This document shows, piece after piece, positions 47,623 through 54,819 of a DNA stretch of 64,000 nucleotides. Location of the stretch: assembly GCF_018449725.1 (NCBI RefSeq), contig NZ_JAAVVC010000004.1, positions 186,001-250,000 of the forward strand, written 5' to 3'. The notes under the pieces are model-generated. The model worked only from the letters and a program-made list of their open reading frames with translations. It was not told the origin of the DNA and ran no database searches. Each line of letters opens with the position of its first letter. Position 1 is the first letter of the stretch. Source of the DNA: Pseudomonas sp. dw_612 (GTDB lineage: Bacteria; Pseudomonadota; Gammaproteobacteria; Pseudomonadales; Pseudomonadaceae). The position numbers and the translations under genes are program-made.

Positions 47623-48846
47623 ATGTCGCCCTTCCAAACGTTGAATTTGCCCAACGGCCAGACCCTCGGCAATCGCATTGCCAAAGCCGCGATGGAAGAA
47701 AACCTCGCGGACCGGCAACAGGCGCCTTCGGATGCCCTGTTGCGTTTGTATCAAGCCTGGGCCGAGGGCGAAGCCGGGTTGTTGCTGACCGGTAACGTGA
47801 TGATCGACCGGCGCGCCATGACCGGCCCCGGCGGCGTGGTGCTGGAGGATGAGCGGCATCTTGAGCGTTTTCGCCAGTGGGCGACGGTTGGCCGGGCCGG
47901 TGGCGCGCAGTTCTGGGTGCAGCTCAACCATCCGGGTCGTCAGACCATGGCCAATCTCGGCCAGCAAGCCTTGGCGCCATCGGCGGTGGCGCTGGACCTG
48001 GGCGGGTTCTCGAAAATGTTCGCCGAGCCTAAACCGATGTCCGAAAGCGATATCAATGAGGTGATCCAGCGCTTTGCCAGCAGCGCGGCCCTGGCGGAAA
48101 AGGCCGGGTTTACCGGGGTACAGATTCACGCGGCCCACGGCTATTTGCTCAGCCAGTTTTTGTCGCCGCTGACCAATCGCCGCACCGATCAATGGGGCGG
48201 CTCCCTGGCAAATCGTGCGCGCCTGCTGCTCAATGTGGTCAGCGCCGTACGCAACGCAGTGTCGCCGCACTTCTGTGTTTCGGTGAAGCTCAACTCGGCG
48301 GATTTCCAGCGCGGTGGCTTTGATGCCGACGATGCAAGGCAAGTGATCCAGTGGCTCAACGAGCAGCCAATCGACTTGCTCGAATTGTCCGGGGGCAGCT
48401 ACGAAGCCCCGGCCATGCAAGGCGAAGCCCGGGACGGTCGGACGCTGGCGCGGGAAGCCTACTTTCTGGAAATGGCCGGTGAACTGGCCAGTGTCGCGCG
48501 CATGCCCGTGATGGTCACCGGCGGCATCCGTCGTTTGGCGATCGTCGAACAGGTGCTCGACAGCGGCATCGCCATGGCCGGGATCGGCACTGCGATGGCG
48601 GTAGAGCCGCACCTGGTCAAACACTGGCGCGAGGGCAAGAACACCCATCCGCAATTGCCACCGATTCTCTGGAAGCGCAAACCCCTGGCGGCGCTGGCGA
48701 CCATGGCGGTGGTGAAATTCCAGTTGCATCGGATGAGTCGCGGACACCAGCCTCGGCCGCAGGTGTCGGCGCTCTGGGCATTGATCCGCGATCAGGTGTA
48801 CATCGCCAAGCGCACCCGCCAATACAAACAAGCCATGAACACCTGA
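47623..48846 (+). CDS. NADH:flavin oxidoreductase (Old Yellow Enzyme-like)
   Basis: A 407-aa FMN-dependent TIM-barrel oxidoreductase. It has QFWVQLNHPGRQ near residue 100, the substrate-activating pair in GFTGVQIHAAHGYLLSQFLSP and TNRRTDQWGGSLANRARLL (R-x-D-x-x-G-G), and a late FMN-phosphate region (VTGGIRRLAIVEQVL). OYE-like reductases act on enones and nitro compounds. The ATG at 47623 has GAGGAG 9 nt before it; the upstream ATG at 47608 is less likely. MerR-regulated and monocistronic. Confidence 0.9.
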   Translation: MSPFQTLNLPNGQTLGNRIAKAAMEENLADRQQAPSDALLRLYQAWAEGEAGLLLTGNVMIDRRAMTGPGGVVLEDERHLERFRQWATVGRAGGAQFWVQLNHPGRQTMANLGQQALAPSAVALDLGGFSKMFAEPKPMSESDINEVIQRFASSAALAEKAGFTGVQIHAAHGYLLSQFLSPLTNRRTDQWGGSLANRARLLLNVVSAVRNAVSPHFCVSVKLNSADFQRGGFDADDARQVIQWLNEQPIDLLELSGGSYEAPAMQGEARDGRTLAREAYFLEMAGELASVARMPVMVTGGIRRLAIVEQVLDSGIAMAGIGTAMAVEPHLVKHWREGKNTHPQLPPILWKRKPLAALATMAVVKFQLHRMSRGHQPRPQVSALWALIRDQVYIAKRTRQYKQAMNT

Positions 48847-48850
48847 ACCC

Positions 48851-48995
48851 CGTAGCAGCTGCCGAGGCACGAGGCTGCGTTCGGCTGCGAAGCAGTCGTA
48901 AAACCTGGGCACGCGGTATTCCTGAAACACCGCGCGGTCTGATCTCACGACTGCTTCGCAGCCGAACGCAGCCTCGTGCCTCGGCAGCTGCTACG
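48851..48995. repeat. Long palindromic element (about 60-bp arms)
   Basis: GTAGCAGCTGCCGAGGCACG... is answered by its reverse complement ending ...GGCAGCTGCTAC. The arms are long (CGAGGCTGCGTTCGGCTGCG and further, about 58 bp almost perfect), with a ~28-nt loop. It is a third repeat family distinct from the REPINs, sharing the GGCAGCTGCTAC end seen in other Pseudomonas palindromes. Located between an oxidoreductase gene and poxB. Confidence 0.85.
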
Positions 48996-49073
48996 GGCGG
49001 ACGCGAACTCGGTAGCTGTTACGTTGTGTTGTATAGCAAGTAATCGCAGATCGGGTTGAGTCATGCCAGCCGT

Positions 49074-49108
49074 TGAGTTGTCCCTTTTTCTATCCCGAGG
49101 ACAACTCA
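49074..49108 (+). promoter_or_regulatory. Inverted repeat in the poxB leader
   Basis: TGAGTTGTCC (49074-49083) and GGACAACTCA (49099-49108) are perfect 10-bp arms around 15 nt, ending 19 nt before the poxB ATG. It could be a repressor operator or an mRNA hairpin near the ribosome site (GGAG at 49118). Confidence 0.5.
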
Positions 49109-49127
49109 TCGATCACTGGAGCACCCC

Positions 49128-50852
49128 ATGGCGAAAATCACCATTGCCCAGCAACTGGCAACCACCCTTGAACAGGCCGGCGTCAAACGCATCTGGGGCC
49201 TGACCGGCGATAGCCTCAACGGCCTGACCGAAGCGTTGCGCACCATGGACAGCATTGAGTGGATGCACGTGCGCCACGAAGAAGTCGCGGCGTTTGCCGC
49301 CGGGGCAGAAGCGGCGGTCACCGGGGAACTGGCGGTGTGTGCCGGCAGTTGCGGGCCGGGCAATCTGCACCTGATCAACGGGCTGTTCGACTGCCACCGC
49401 AACCATGTGCCGGTGCTGGCGATTGCGGCGCAGATTCCTTCGTCCGAAGTCGGCCTCAACTACTTTCAGGAAACCCATCCGCAAGAACTATTCAAGGAGT
49501 GCAGCCACTTCGTCGAACTGGTCAGCAACCCGGCGCAGATGCCGCAGGTGCTGCACCGGGCGATGCGCAGTGCGATCCTCAATCGCGGCGTCGCGGTGGT
49601 GGTGATTCCCGGCGACGTGGCGTTGCAGGAAGTCGAAGACAACCTCAAACCCTGGCCGACTCTTTCCCAGCCGCGCACCCTGCCCGCGCCTCAGGATCTG
49701 GATCGCCTGGTGGAGCTGCTGAGCCAAAGCAAAGCCGTGACGCTAATGTGCGGCGCCGGTTGCGCCGGGGCACATGATCAAGTGGTGGCGCTGGCCGATG
49801 CCCTCGGCGCCCCGGTGGTGCATGCGTTGCGCGGCAAGGAACACGTGGAATGGGACAACCCGTTCGACGTCGGCATGACCGGGCTGATCGGCTTCAGCTC
49901 CGGTTATCACGCGATGCTCAACTGCGACACCTTGGTGCTGCTCGGCACCGACTTCCCGTATCGGCAGTTCTACCCCACCGACGCCACCATCATTCAGATC
50001 GACCACAACCCCGAGGCCTTGGGCCGCCGCACCACGCTGGACCTGGGCATCGCCGCCGACGTCGGCGAAACCCTCGCCGCGCTGCTGCCGCGCCTACCGT
50101 ATCGGGGCGACCGGAGCTTTCTGGAGTCGTCGCTCAAGCATTATGAGAAGGCGCGCCAAGGCCTCGATGACCTCGCCAAGCCTTCCGCGCCGGGCCGACC
50201 GATTCACCCGCAATACCTCACCCGACTGCTCAGCGAACTGGCCGATGAAGATGCGATCTTCACCGCCGACGTCGGCACGCCAACGGTGTGGGCGGCGCGC
50301 TATTTGAAAATGAACGGCAAGCGCCGGTTGCTGGGCTCGTTCAACCACGGCTCGATGGCCAACGCCATGCCCCAGGCCATCGGTGCCCAGGCAACGTTCC
50401 CCGATCGGCAGGTCATTTCATTGTCGGGCGATGGCGGTTTCAGCATGTTGATGGGGGATTTCATTTCCCTGGCGCAGCTGAAGTTACCGGTGAAAATCAT
50501 CGTCTACGACAACGCCTCGTTGGGTTTTGTCGCCATGGAAATGAAGTCCAGCGGATTGCTCGATACCGGCACTGATTTGCACAACCCGGACTTTGCGGCA
50601 ATGGCGAATGCCATGGGCATTCTCGGGATTCGGGTTGAAGAATCGGAAAACCTGGAACCGGCGCTGCGCCGGGCGCTGGCCCATGACGGGCCGGTGTTGG
50701 TGGACGTGATCACCGCGACTCAGGAACTGGCGATGCCGCCGACCATCAAGCTGGAACAGGCCAAGGGGTTCAGTCTGTACATGCTTAAAGCGGTGATGAG
50801 TGGGCGTGGGGATGAAGTGATCGAGTTGGCGCGGACCAACTGGTTTCGCTAA
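49128..50852 (+). CDS. poxB: Pyruvate oxidase / thiamine-diphosphate-dependent dehydrogenase
   Basis: The 574-aa ThDP-dependent enzyme probably decarboxylates pyruvate to acetate with ubiquinone as electron acceptor. N-terminal domain [32 protein letters not shown] contains the catalytic Glu; the central FAD region and the C-terminal ThDP motif [34 protein letters not shown] (GDG-x26-DN) follow. The C-terminal tail ([19 protein letters not shown]) is like the membrane-binding end of PoxB. Monocistronic with a GGAG ribosome site. Confidence 0.9.
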   Translation: MAKITIAQQLATTLEQAGVKRIWGLTGDSLNGLTEALRTMDSIEWMHVRHEEVAAFAAGAEAAVTGELAVCAGSCGPGNLHLINGLFDCHRNHVPVLAIAAQIPSSEVGLNYFQETHPQELFKECSHFVELVSNPAQMPQVLHRAMRSAILNRGVAVVVIPGDVALQEVEDNLKPWPTLSQPRTLPAPQDLDRLVELLSQSKAVTLMCGAGCAGAHDQVVALADALGAPVVHALRGKEHVEWDNPFDVGMTGLIGFSSGYHAMLNCDTLVLLGTDFPYRQFYPTDATIIQIDHNPEALGRRTTLDLGIAADVGETLAALLPRLPYRGDRSFLESSLKHYEKARQGLDDLAKPSAPGRPIHPQYLTRLLSELADEDAIFTADVGTPTVWAARYLKMNGKRRLLGSFNHGSMANAMPQAIGAQATFPDRQVISLSGDGGFSMLMGDFISLAQLKLPVKIIVYDNASLGFVAMEMKSSGLLDTGTDLHNPDFAAMANAMGILGIRVEESENLEPALRRALAHDGPVLVDVITATQELAMPPTIKLEQAKGFSLYMLKAVMSGRGDEVIELARTNWFR

Positions 50853-50865
50853 GACTTGCGAAGAT

Positions 50866-50964
50866 CCCCTGTGGGAGCGGGCTTGCTCGCGAAGGCGTCG
50901 TGGCAGTCAGGACTTATGTCAACTGACCCACCGCTTTCGCGAGCAAGCCCGCTCCCACAAGGGG
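50866..50964. repeat. REPIN
   Basis: CCCCTGTGGGAGCGGGCTTGCTCGCGAA and its reverse complement with outward-facing arms, in the opposite arrangement to most others here. Between the convergent stops of poxB and the PLD-like gene. Confidence 0.9.
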
Positions 50965-50968
50965 ATTT

Positions 50969-52612
50969 TTATCGGCCCGAGAATCGCAGCCGCGACAACT
51001 CCCGCAAATCCCCCGCCACATAGTAATCATTGGTCCAACGGTCATCCGCCGCCAACGGCTGCACCTCTTTCAACGCCAGTTTCTTCGCAAAATAGCGAAA
51101 CCGGTAATGCTCATAAAACCGCAACAACTCCAACCCGTATCGGTCCGCCAGATCCGTATCACCCCGAATCACCAGGTAGTTCTCATCATTGCCATTACTG
51201 GCCGCCGCGCTGAGGTTGTGGCTGCCGCTGATGATCGTCGGCGTATCGGTGGTGAAGTCGGTGACGACGGCTTTGGTGTGCACCAGCAGGTTGCCCTTCT
51301 GGCCTTTCATGTTTTCCTTGAGCCAGCCTTCCAGCCCGGTATTGAGCAGCGCCGTGGCGGCGAATTCGGCGGTGCGGTCGGCATGGAAACCGGTGATGCG
51401 GCTGACGGTGTTTTGCAGGCCGTAACGCAGGATGTCGTCGTGGGGCTGACCGAGCAACGCGTTGAGGATGTCGTTGGGCAGGGCAAACGCAGTCACGAAC
51501 AGGATGTCCTTTTTCGCGCCATTGATGATCTCGACGAACTCGTGCAAGTCGCCCTGGCCGGTGCGCGGTGAAAATCCGGCGAACAGTGGCTGCGTCGGGT
51601 CCATTGGGTTGTTTTTGGTCAGCCAGGTACGCGTCGCACCGACGTCCGCCGGGTTCGCCCACACCTCTTCGAAGGTTTGCAGGTAACTGGCGCCGACCCG
51701 CGCATCGTCGAGCACATGCACCACGTTGGCCTGACGGTAAACACCGTTCGGCGTGAAGTTGGTGCTGCCGCAAAGCACCGCTTGCGGTCGGTGCTCGCCG
51801 CCCTCCAGTTTGCTCAGGACAATGAATTTGTCGTGGAAGATATTGTGAGTGACCCGCCCGCGCTTGTTCGCCGCCGGGATTTTTTCCAGGCTGGCCTCGT
51901 TCATCGTGGTGTCTTCATCGTTCGGTTGTGCGTGATACAACACCCGCACCTTGACCCCACGGGCGAACGCGGCGTTCACCTCGTCAACGATCGACTGCAA
52001 TTGATACTCGTAAATCGCGATATCCAGCGCCCATTGATCGTCCGTCGCACGCTGGATAAACCCCAGCAAGCGCCCGAGCAAACCATTTTCCAGCCATTGC
52101 TGCGCCGCTATCGGCCAGGCTTCGATGGGCAGATTGCGATTGGCGCTAATCTGCGCATCGAGGTCGGGAAACTTGCGCTGGAACGCCTGGCTCGCCGCCA
52201 CGGCGCGGTTGAAGATCACGCTCTGGTGGGTGGGATGGCCGTCGTCGGAGGTGATCGTCAGCTCCAGAAACTCCCCCAGTTGCGGCGCATCGGGTGTGCC
52301 GTAAGCCAGGTGGATCCGGTAATGCATGGTCGTCCCGGGATTGACCGCGTAATCGGCCCAGCGAAACTTCTGCAGCGGCGCGATATCGCTCGGGGTCGCG
52401 TGGTATTGCGCGAAGGTGTGGACCTTGCCGGGGAAGGTCAGGCTGTTGAACAGGAACAGCCAGGGTTTGCTGCCTGACTGTTTTTCGATGGCAAACCCGA
52501 GCAGGCCTTTGCGACGGGGTTCGGCCAGGTCCATGGCCAACAGCACGCCGTTGGTGCCGGCGTAGGCTTTGACGCGGAAATCGTCCTGAGGGTTGGCGGC
52601 TAGAACGCGCAT
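50969..52612 (-). CDS. Phospholipase D-like protein with two HKD motifs
   Basis: The 547-aa protein has no signal peptide. The first half (to about residue 150) is a beta-rich domain of unknown type. Two HKD-type motifs follow: HDKFIVLS near residue 263 (with GSTNF downstream) and HTKAVVTD near 446 (with GSHNLSAAAS). The first motif lacks the terminal Asp (HxKx4S), the second is canonical (HxKx4D). Family members hydrolyse phosphodiester bonds; a phospholipase D or nuclease is possible. AGGAG before the ATG. Confidence 0.82.
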   Translation of the reverse strand: MRVLAANPQDDFRVKAYAGTNGVLLAMDLAEPRRKGLLGFAIEKQSGSKPWLFLFNSLTFPGKVHTFAQYHATPSDIAPLQKFRWADYAVNPGTTMHYRIHLAYGTPDAPQLGEFLELTITSDDGHPTHQSVIFNRAVAASQAFQRKFPDLDAQISANRNLPIEAWPIAAQQWLENGLLGRLLGFIQRATDDQWALDIAIYEYQLQSIVDEVNAAFARGVKVRVLYHAQPNDEDTTMNEASLEKIPAANKRGRVTHNIFHDKFIVLSKLEGGEHRPQAVLCGSTNFTPNGVYRQANVVHVLDDARVGASYLQTFEEVWANPADVGATRTWLTKNNPMDPTQPLFAGFSPRTGQGDLHEFVEIINGAKKDILFVTAFALPNDILNALLGQPHDDILRYGLQNTVSRITGFHADRTAEFAATALLNTGLEGWLKENMKGQKGNLLVHTKAVVTDFTTDTPTIISGSHNLSAAASNGNDENYLVIRGDTDLADRYGLELLRFYEHYRFRYFAKKLALKEVQPLAADDRWTNDYYVAGDLRELSRLRFSGR

Positions 52613-52696
52613 GGGTCACTCCTGTGAGGGGTTGGCTTGCTGAGCATAGGGCAGTGATGCGGATTTGCCTTGATGATCCGAAACCGCGTCGCTGCA

Positions 52697-52772
52697 TTCG
52701 CGAGCAAGCCCGCTCCCACACTGGACCTCTTTCACACCGAAAATTCCCTGTGGGAGCGGGCTTGCTCGCGAA
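52697..52772. repeat. REPIN
   Basis: TTCGCGAGCAAGCCCGCTCC and its reverse complement, lying just upstream (minus-strand sense: downstream) of the chelatase VWA gene's stop. Confidence 0.9.
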
Positions 52773-52797
52773 GAGGCCAACCCGGACAACACAACTT

Positions 52798-53469
52798 TCA
52801 GCCTGAAATCAGCTCATCGATATGCCGATAGTCTGCCTGTAACTCAGTAGCCAACACCTTAGCCCGCCCCAGCCGAATCGGCCCGCGCTCAATATCAATC
52901 AACAACCCCGGACACCCCAGCACCGGCAACCCCGGCCATTCTTTCAACCGCCCGTCGGTCACCAGCAACAAGCGCTGCTGCTCCGCCGGAAAACGCTTCT
53001 GCCGCGCGGCCAACCACTGCCCTGCCTCATGCAGCGCCGCCAGCATCGGCGTGCCGCCGCTGGCGCCCAAGCCATCAAGCCAGGTGCGCAGACCGCTGGA
53101 CGCCTTCAGACCTTGCACTTGCCACTTCGGTGCATTGCCGCTGGCGGTCAGCAAGGCCAGACGCGCCCGTTGCCGATACGCGTCATCGAACAGTTGCGCG
53201 AGCAAGCCTTTGGCATCGCTCAACGCCTGATGCCGCTGGGTCGAGGCCGAGGCGTCGACGATCACCAGCCACAGTTCGTGGGCCGAACGGGTGCGCAGGT
53301 GAAACAACAGATCTTCATGCAAACGCGGGCGCCCGTTGAGCAACGTACCCGGCCAGTTGATCGAGCCTTGCGGTGCTGCGCGGCGTTTGCCTTGTCGGCC
53401 ATTGTCCAAGCGTCCGGCACGGGGTCTGGCATTCGCCCCCGCGTCAGATCGAGGGCGAATGCCTAGGGC
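52798..53469 (-). CDS. chlD: VWA-domain part of cobaltochelatase ChlD-like subunit, reached by -1 frameshift
   Basis: This frame continues the AAA+ gene at 54461 after a -1 shift. Its first codon in the new frame is GCC at 53469, and translation runs ALGIRPRSDAGANARPRAG... to a stop at 52798, adding 223 residues (fusion product ~554 aa). The von Willebrand A domain shows DASAST (MIDAS DxSxS), LLTASGNAPKW, ASGGTPM and LLLVTDGRLKEWP. A separate start in this frame would have to be TTG at 53409 with no ribosome site and would cut off the conserved linker, so frameshifting is more likely than an independent gene. Known context: CobN with ChlID-type AAA+ subunits makes an aerobic cobalt chelatase. 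Confidence 0.8.
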   Translation of the reverse strand, partial: ALGIRPRSDAGANARPRAGRLDNGRQGKRRAAPQGSINWPGTLLNGRPRLHEDLLFHLRTRSAHELWLVIVDASASTQRHQALSDAKGLLAQLFDDAYRQRARLALLTASGNAPKWQVQGLKASSGLRTWLDGLGASGGTPMLAALHEAGQWLAARQKRFPAEQQRLLLVTDGRLKEWPGLPVLGCPGLLIDIERGPIRLGRAKVLATELQADYRHIDELISG

Positions 53470-53475
53470 TTTTTT
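53428..53475 (-). promoter_or_regulatory. Programmed -1 ribosomal frameshift signal (AAAAAAG plus hairpin)
   Basis: Read on the minus strand, the AAA+ frame ends CCA AAA AAG CCC TAG, so A AAA AAG (53475-53469) is a classic dnaX-type slippery heptamer in the proper phase. Five nt later begins a perfect 11-bp stem, GGCATTCGCCC (53463-53453) with GGGCGAATGCC (53438-53428). The zero-frame stop overlaps the stem base. After a -1 slip the frame stays open into the VWA domain. Confidence 0.85.
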
Positions 53476-54461
53476 GGCCAGCTCGGCACTTCACGTCGCG
53501 CGCCGACCGGCAACGCCTGGGCGGGCATTTCGCCCCACTGGCCCTGGCCTTCGCTGGGGTTGGACTGTTGGGTCGACGGCGGCTGACTGTGTTGCGGCGC
53601 CGGGGGTGACTGCTCGCGGCGGCGATGGCGCAAGGCGAATTCGGCCACCGCGTCGATATCTTCCTCGGCAATCGCCTTCGCACCACGCCACGCCGCATGG
53701 GCGCGGGCAGCACGCAGCCAGACCAGATCGGCGCGCAAGCCATCGACGCCGGCGGCAAAGCAGCGTTCGGTGATCTGCGCGAGCGTGGCGTCATCCAGGG
53801 GAATGCTCGCCAACAGACTGCGCGCCTGCTGACAACGTTCGCGCAATGCGTGTTGCTGACTTTCCCACTCAACGCAGAAGCCTTGGGGATCGCTGTCGAA
53901 ATCCAGCCGTCGCCGAATAATCTGACCGCGCTCGGCGGGTGCGGTGTGACCGCTGAGGGCGACGTTTAGGCCGAAGCGGTCGAGCAATTGCGGGCGCAGT
54001 TCACCCTCTTCCGGGTTCATGGTGCCGATCAGCACAAACTTCGCCGAATGCCGATGGGAAATCCCATCGCGCTCGATCAGGTTGGTGCCGCTGGCGGCCA
54101 CGTCGAGCAACAGGTCGACCAGGTGATCAGGCAACAAGTTGACTTCATCGACGTACAGCACGCCGCCGTCAGCTTTGGCCAGCACGCCGGGGGAAAACTG
54201 CGCGCGTCCTTCGCTCAGGGCGGCGTCGAGGTCGAGGGTGCCAACCAGGCGTTCTTCAGTGGCGCCCAGGGGCAAAGTGACGAATTGACCGCTGGCGAGC
54301 AGGTCCGCGAGGCCCCGGGCCAGGGTCGACTTGGCCATGCCCCGCGGGCCTTCGATCAGCACGCCGCCGATTTTCGGGTCGATGGCGGTGAGGTACAGAG
54401 CGAGTTTCAAGTCATCGGCGCCGACCACGGCGGAGAGCGGGAAATGGGGGGTGTCGGTCAT
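53463..54461 (-). CDS. chlD: Chelatase AAA+ subunit (ChlI/BchI-like; zero-frame product of chlD)
   Basis: A 332-aa AAA+ ATPase of the Mg/Co-chelatase type: Walker A GPRGMAKSTLARGL near 40, ATEERLVGTLDL, FSPGVLAKADGGVLYVDEVNLLP (Walker B), GTNLIERDGISHRHSAKFVLIGTMNPEEGELRPQLLDRFGLNV (sensor and arginine finger). Its C-terminal tail (residues ~280-332) is Pro/Gln-rich and ends WPKKP at the frameshift site, like the linker between AAA+ and VWA domains of ChlD. The start ATG follows cobN by about 360 nt, and it belongs to the cobalamin riboswitch operon. Confidence 0.88.
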   Translation of the reverse strand: MTDTPHFPLSAVVGADDLKLALYLTAIDPKIGGVLIEGPRGMAKSTLARGLADLLASGQFVTLPLGATEERLVGTLDLDAALSEGRAQFSPGVLAKADGGVLYVDEVNLLPDHLVDLLLDVAASGTNLIERDGISHRHSAKFVLIGTMNPEEGELRPQLLDRFGLNVALSGHTAPAERGQIIRRRLDFDSDPQGFCVEWESQQHALRERCQQARSLLASIPLDDATLAQITERCFAAGVDGLRADLVWLRAARAHAAWRGAKAIAEEDIDAVAEFALRHRRREQSPPAPQHSQPPSTQQSNPSEGQGQWGEMPAQALPVGARREVPSWPKKP

Positions 54462-54528
54462 TGAAGTTGTCTCTGTTCGTGGTCTTGGGTTTTCGGTGTT
54501 ATTGATGATTGTGGCGTGTCAGGTAGAA

Positions 54529-54807
54529 CCACCCCTCACCCTAACCCTCTCCCCAAAGGGTAGAGGGGACTGACCGAGGTGTCTTGCGAGCTACATCGAC
54601 CTGAATAATCGAGTCGAACTCAGGATCTGAAAAGCATGGAGATCGGCTCCCTTTCCCCCTCTCCCCCTTGGGGAGAGGGGACTGACCGAGGTGTCTTGCG
54701 AGCTACATCGACCTGAGAAATCGAGTCGAACTCCGGATTTGAAAAGCATGAAGATCGGCTCCCTTTCCCCCTCTCCCCCTTGGGGAGAGGGTTGGGGTGA
54801 GGGGTGG
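54529..54807. repeat. CCCTCACC-type inverted repeat with a 112-bp tandem duplication
   Basis: Outer arms CCACCCCTCACC / GGTGAGGGGTGG as in the element at 36781. Inside, a 112-bp unit (54563-54674) is repeated directly (54675-54786) with a handful of substitutions. Each unit has GGGGACTGACCGAGGTGTCT, then TCGAGTCGAACTC and CATGNAGATCGGCTCCC. It fills the space between chlD and cobN. Confidence 0.85.
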
Positions 54808-54819
54808 CTCTTGAGGTGA

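Noticed and set aside
52798..53409. Independent VWA gene starting at TTG 53409
   Set aside because: No ribosome site precedes the TTG, and the conserved linker residues lie upstream of it in the same frame. The frameshift interpretation explains both.
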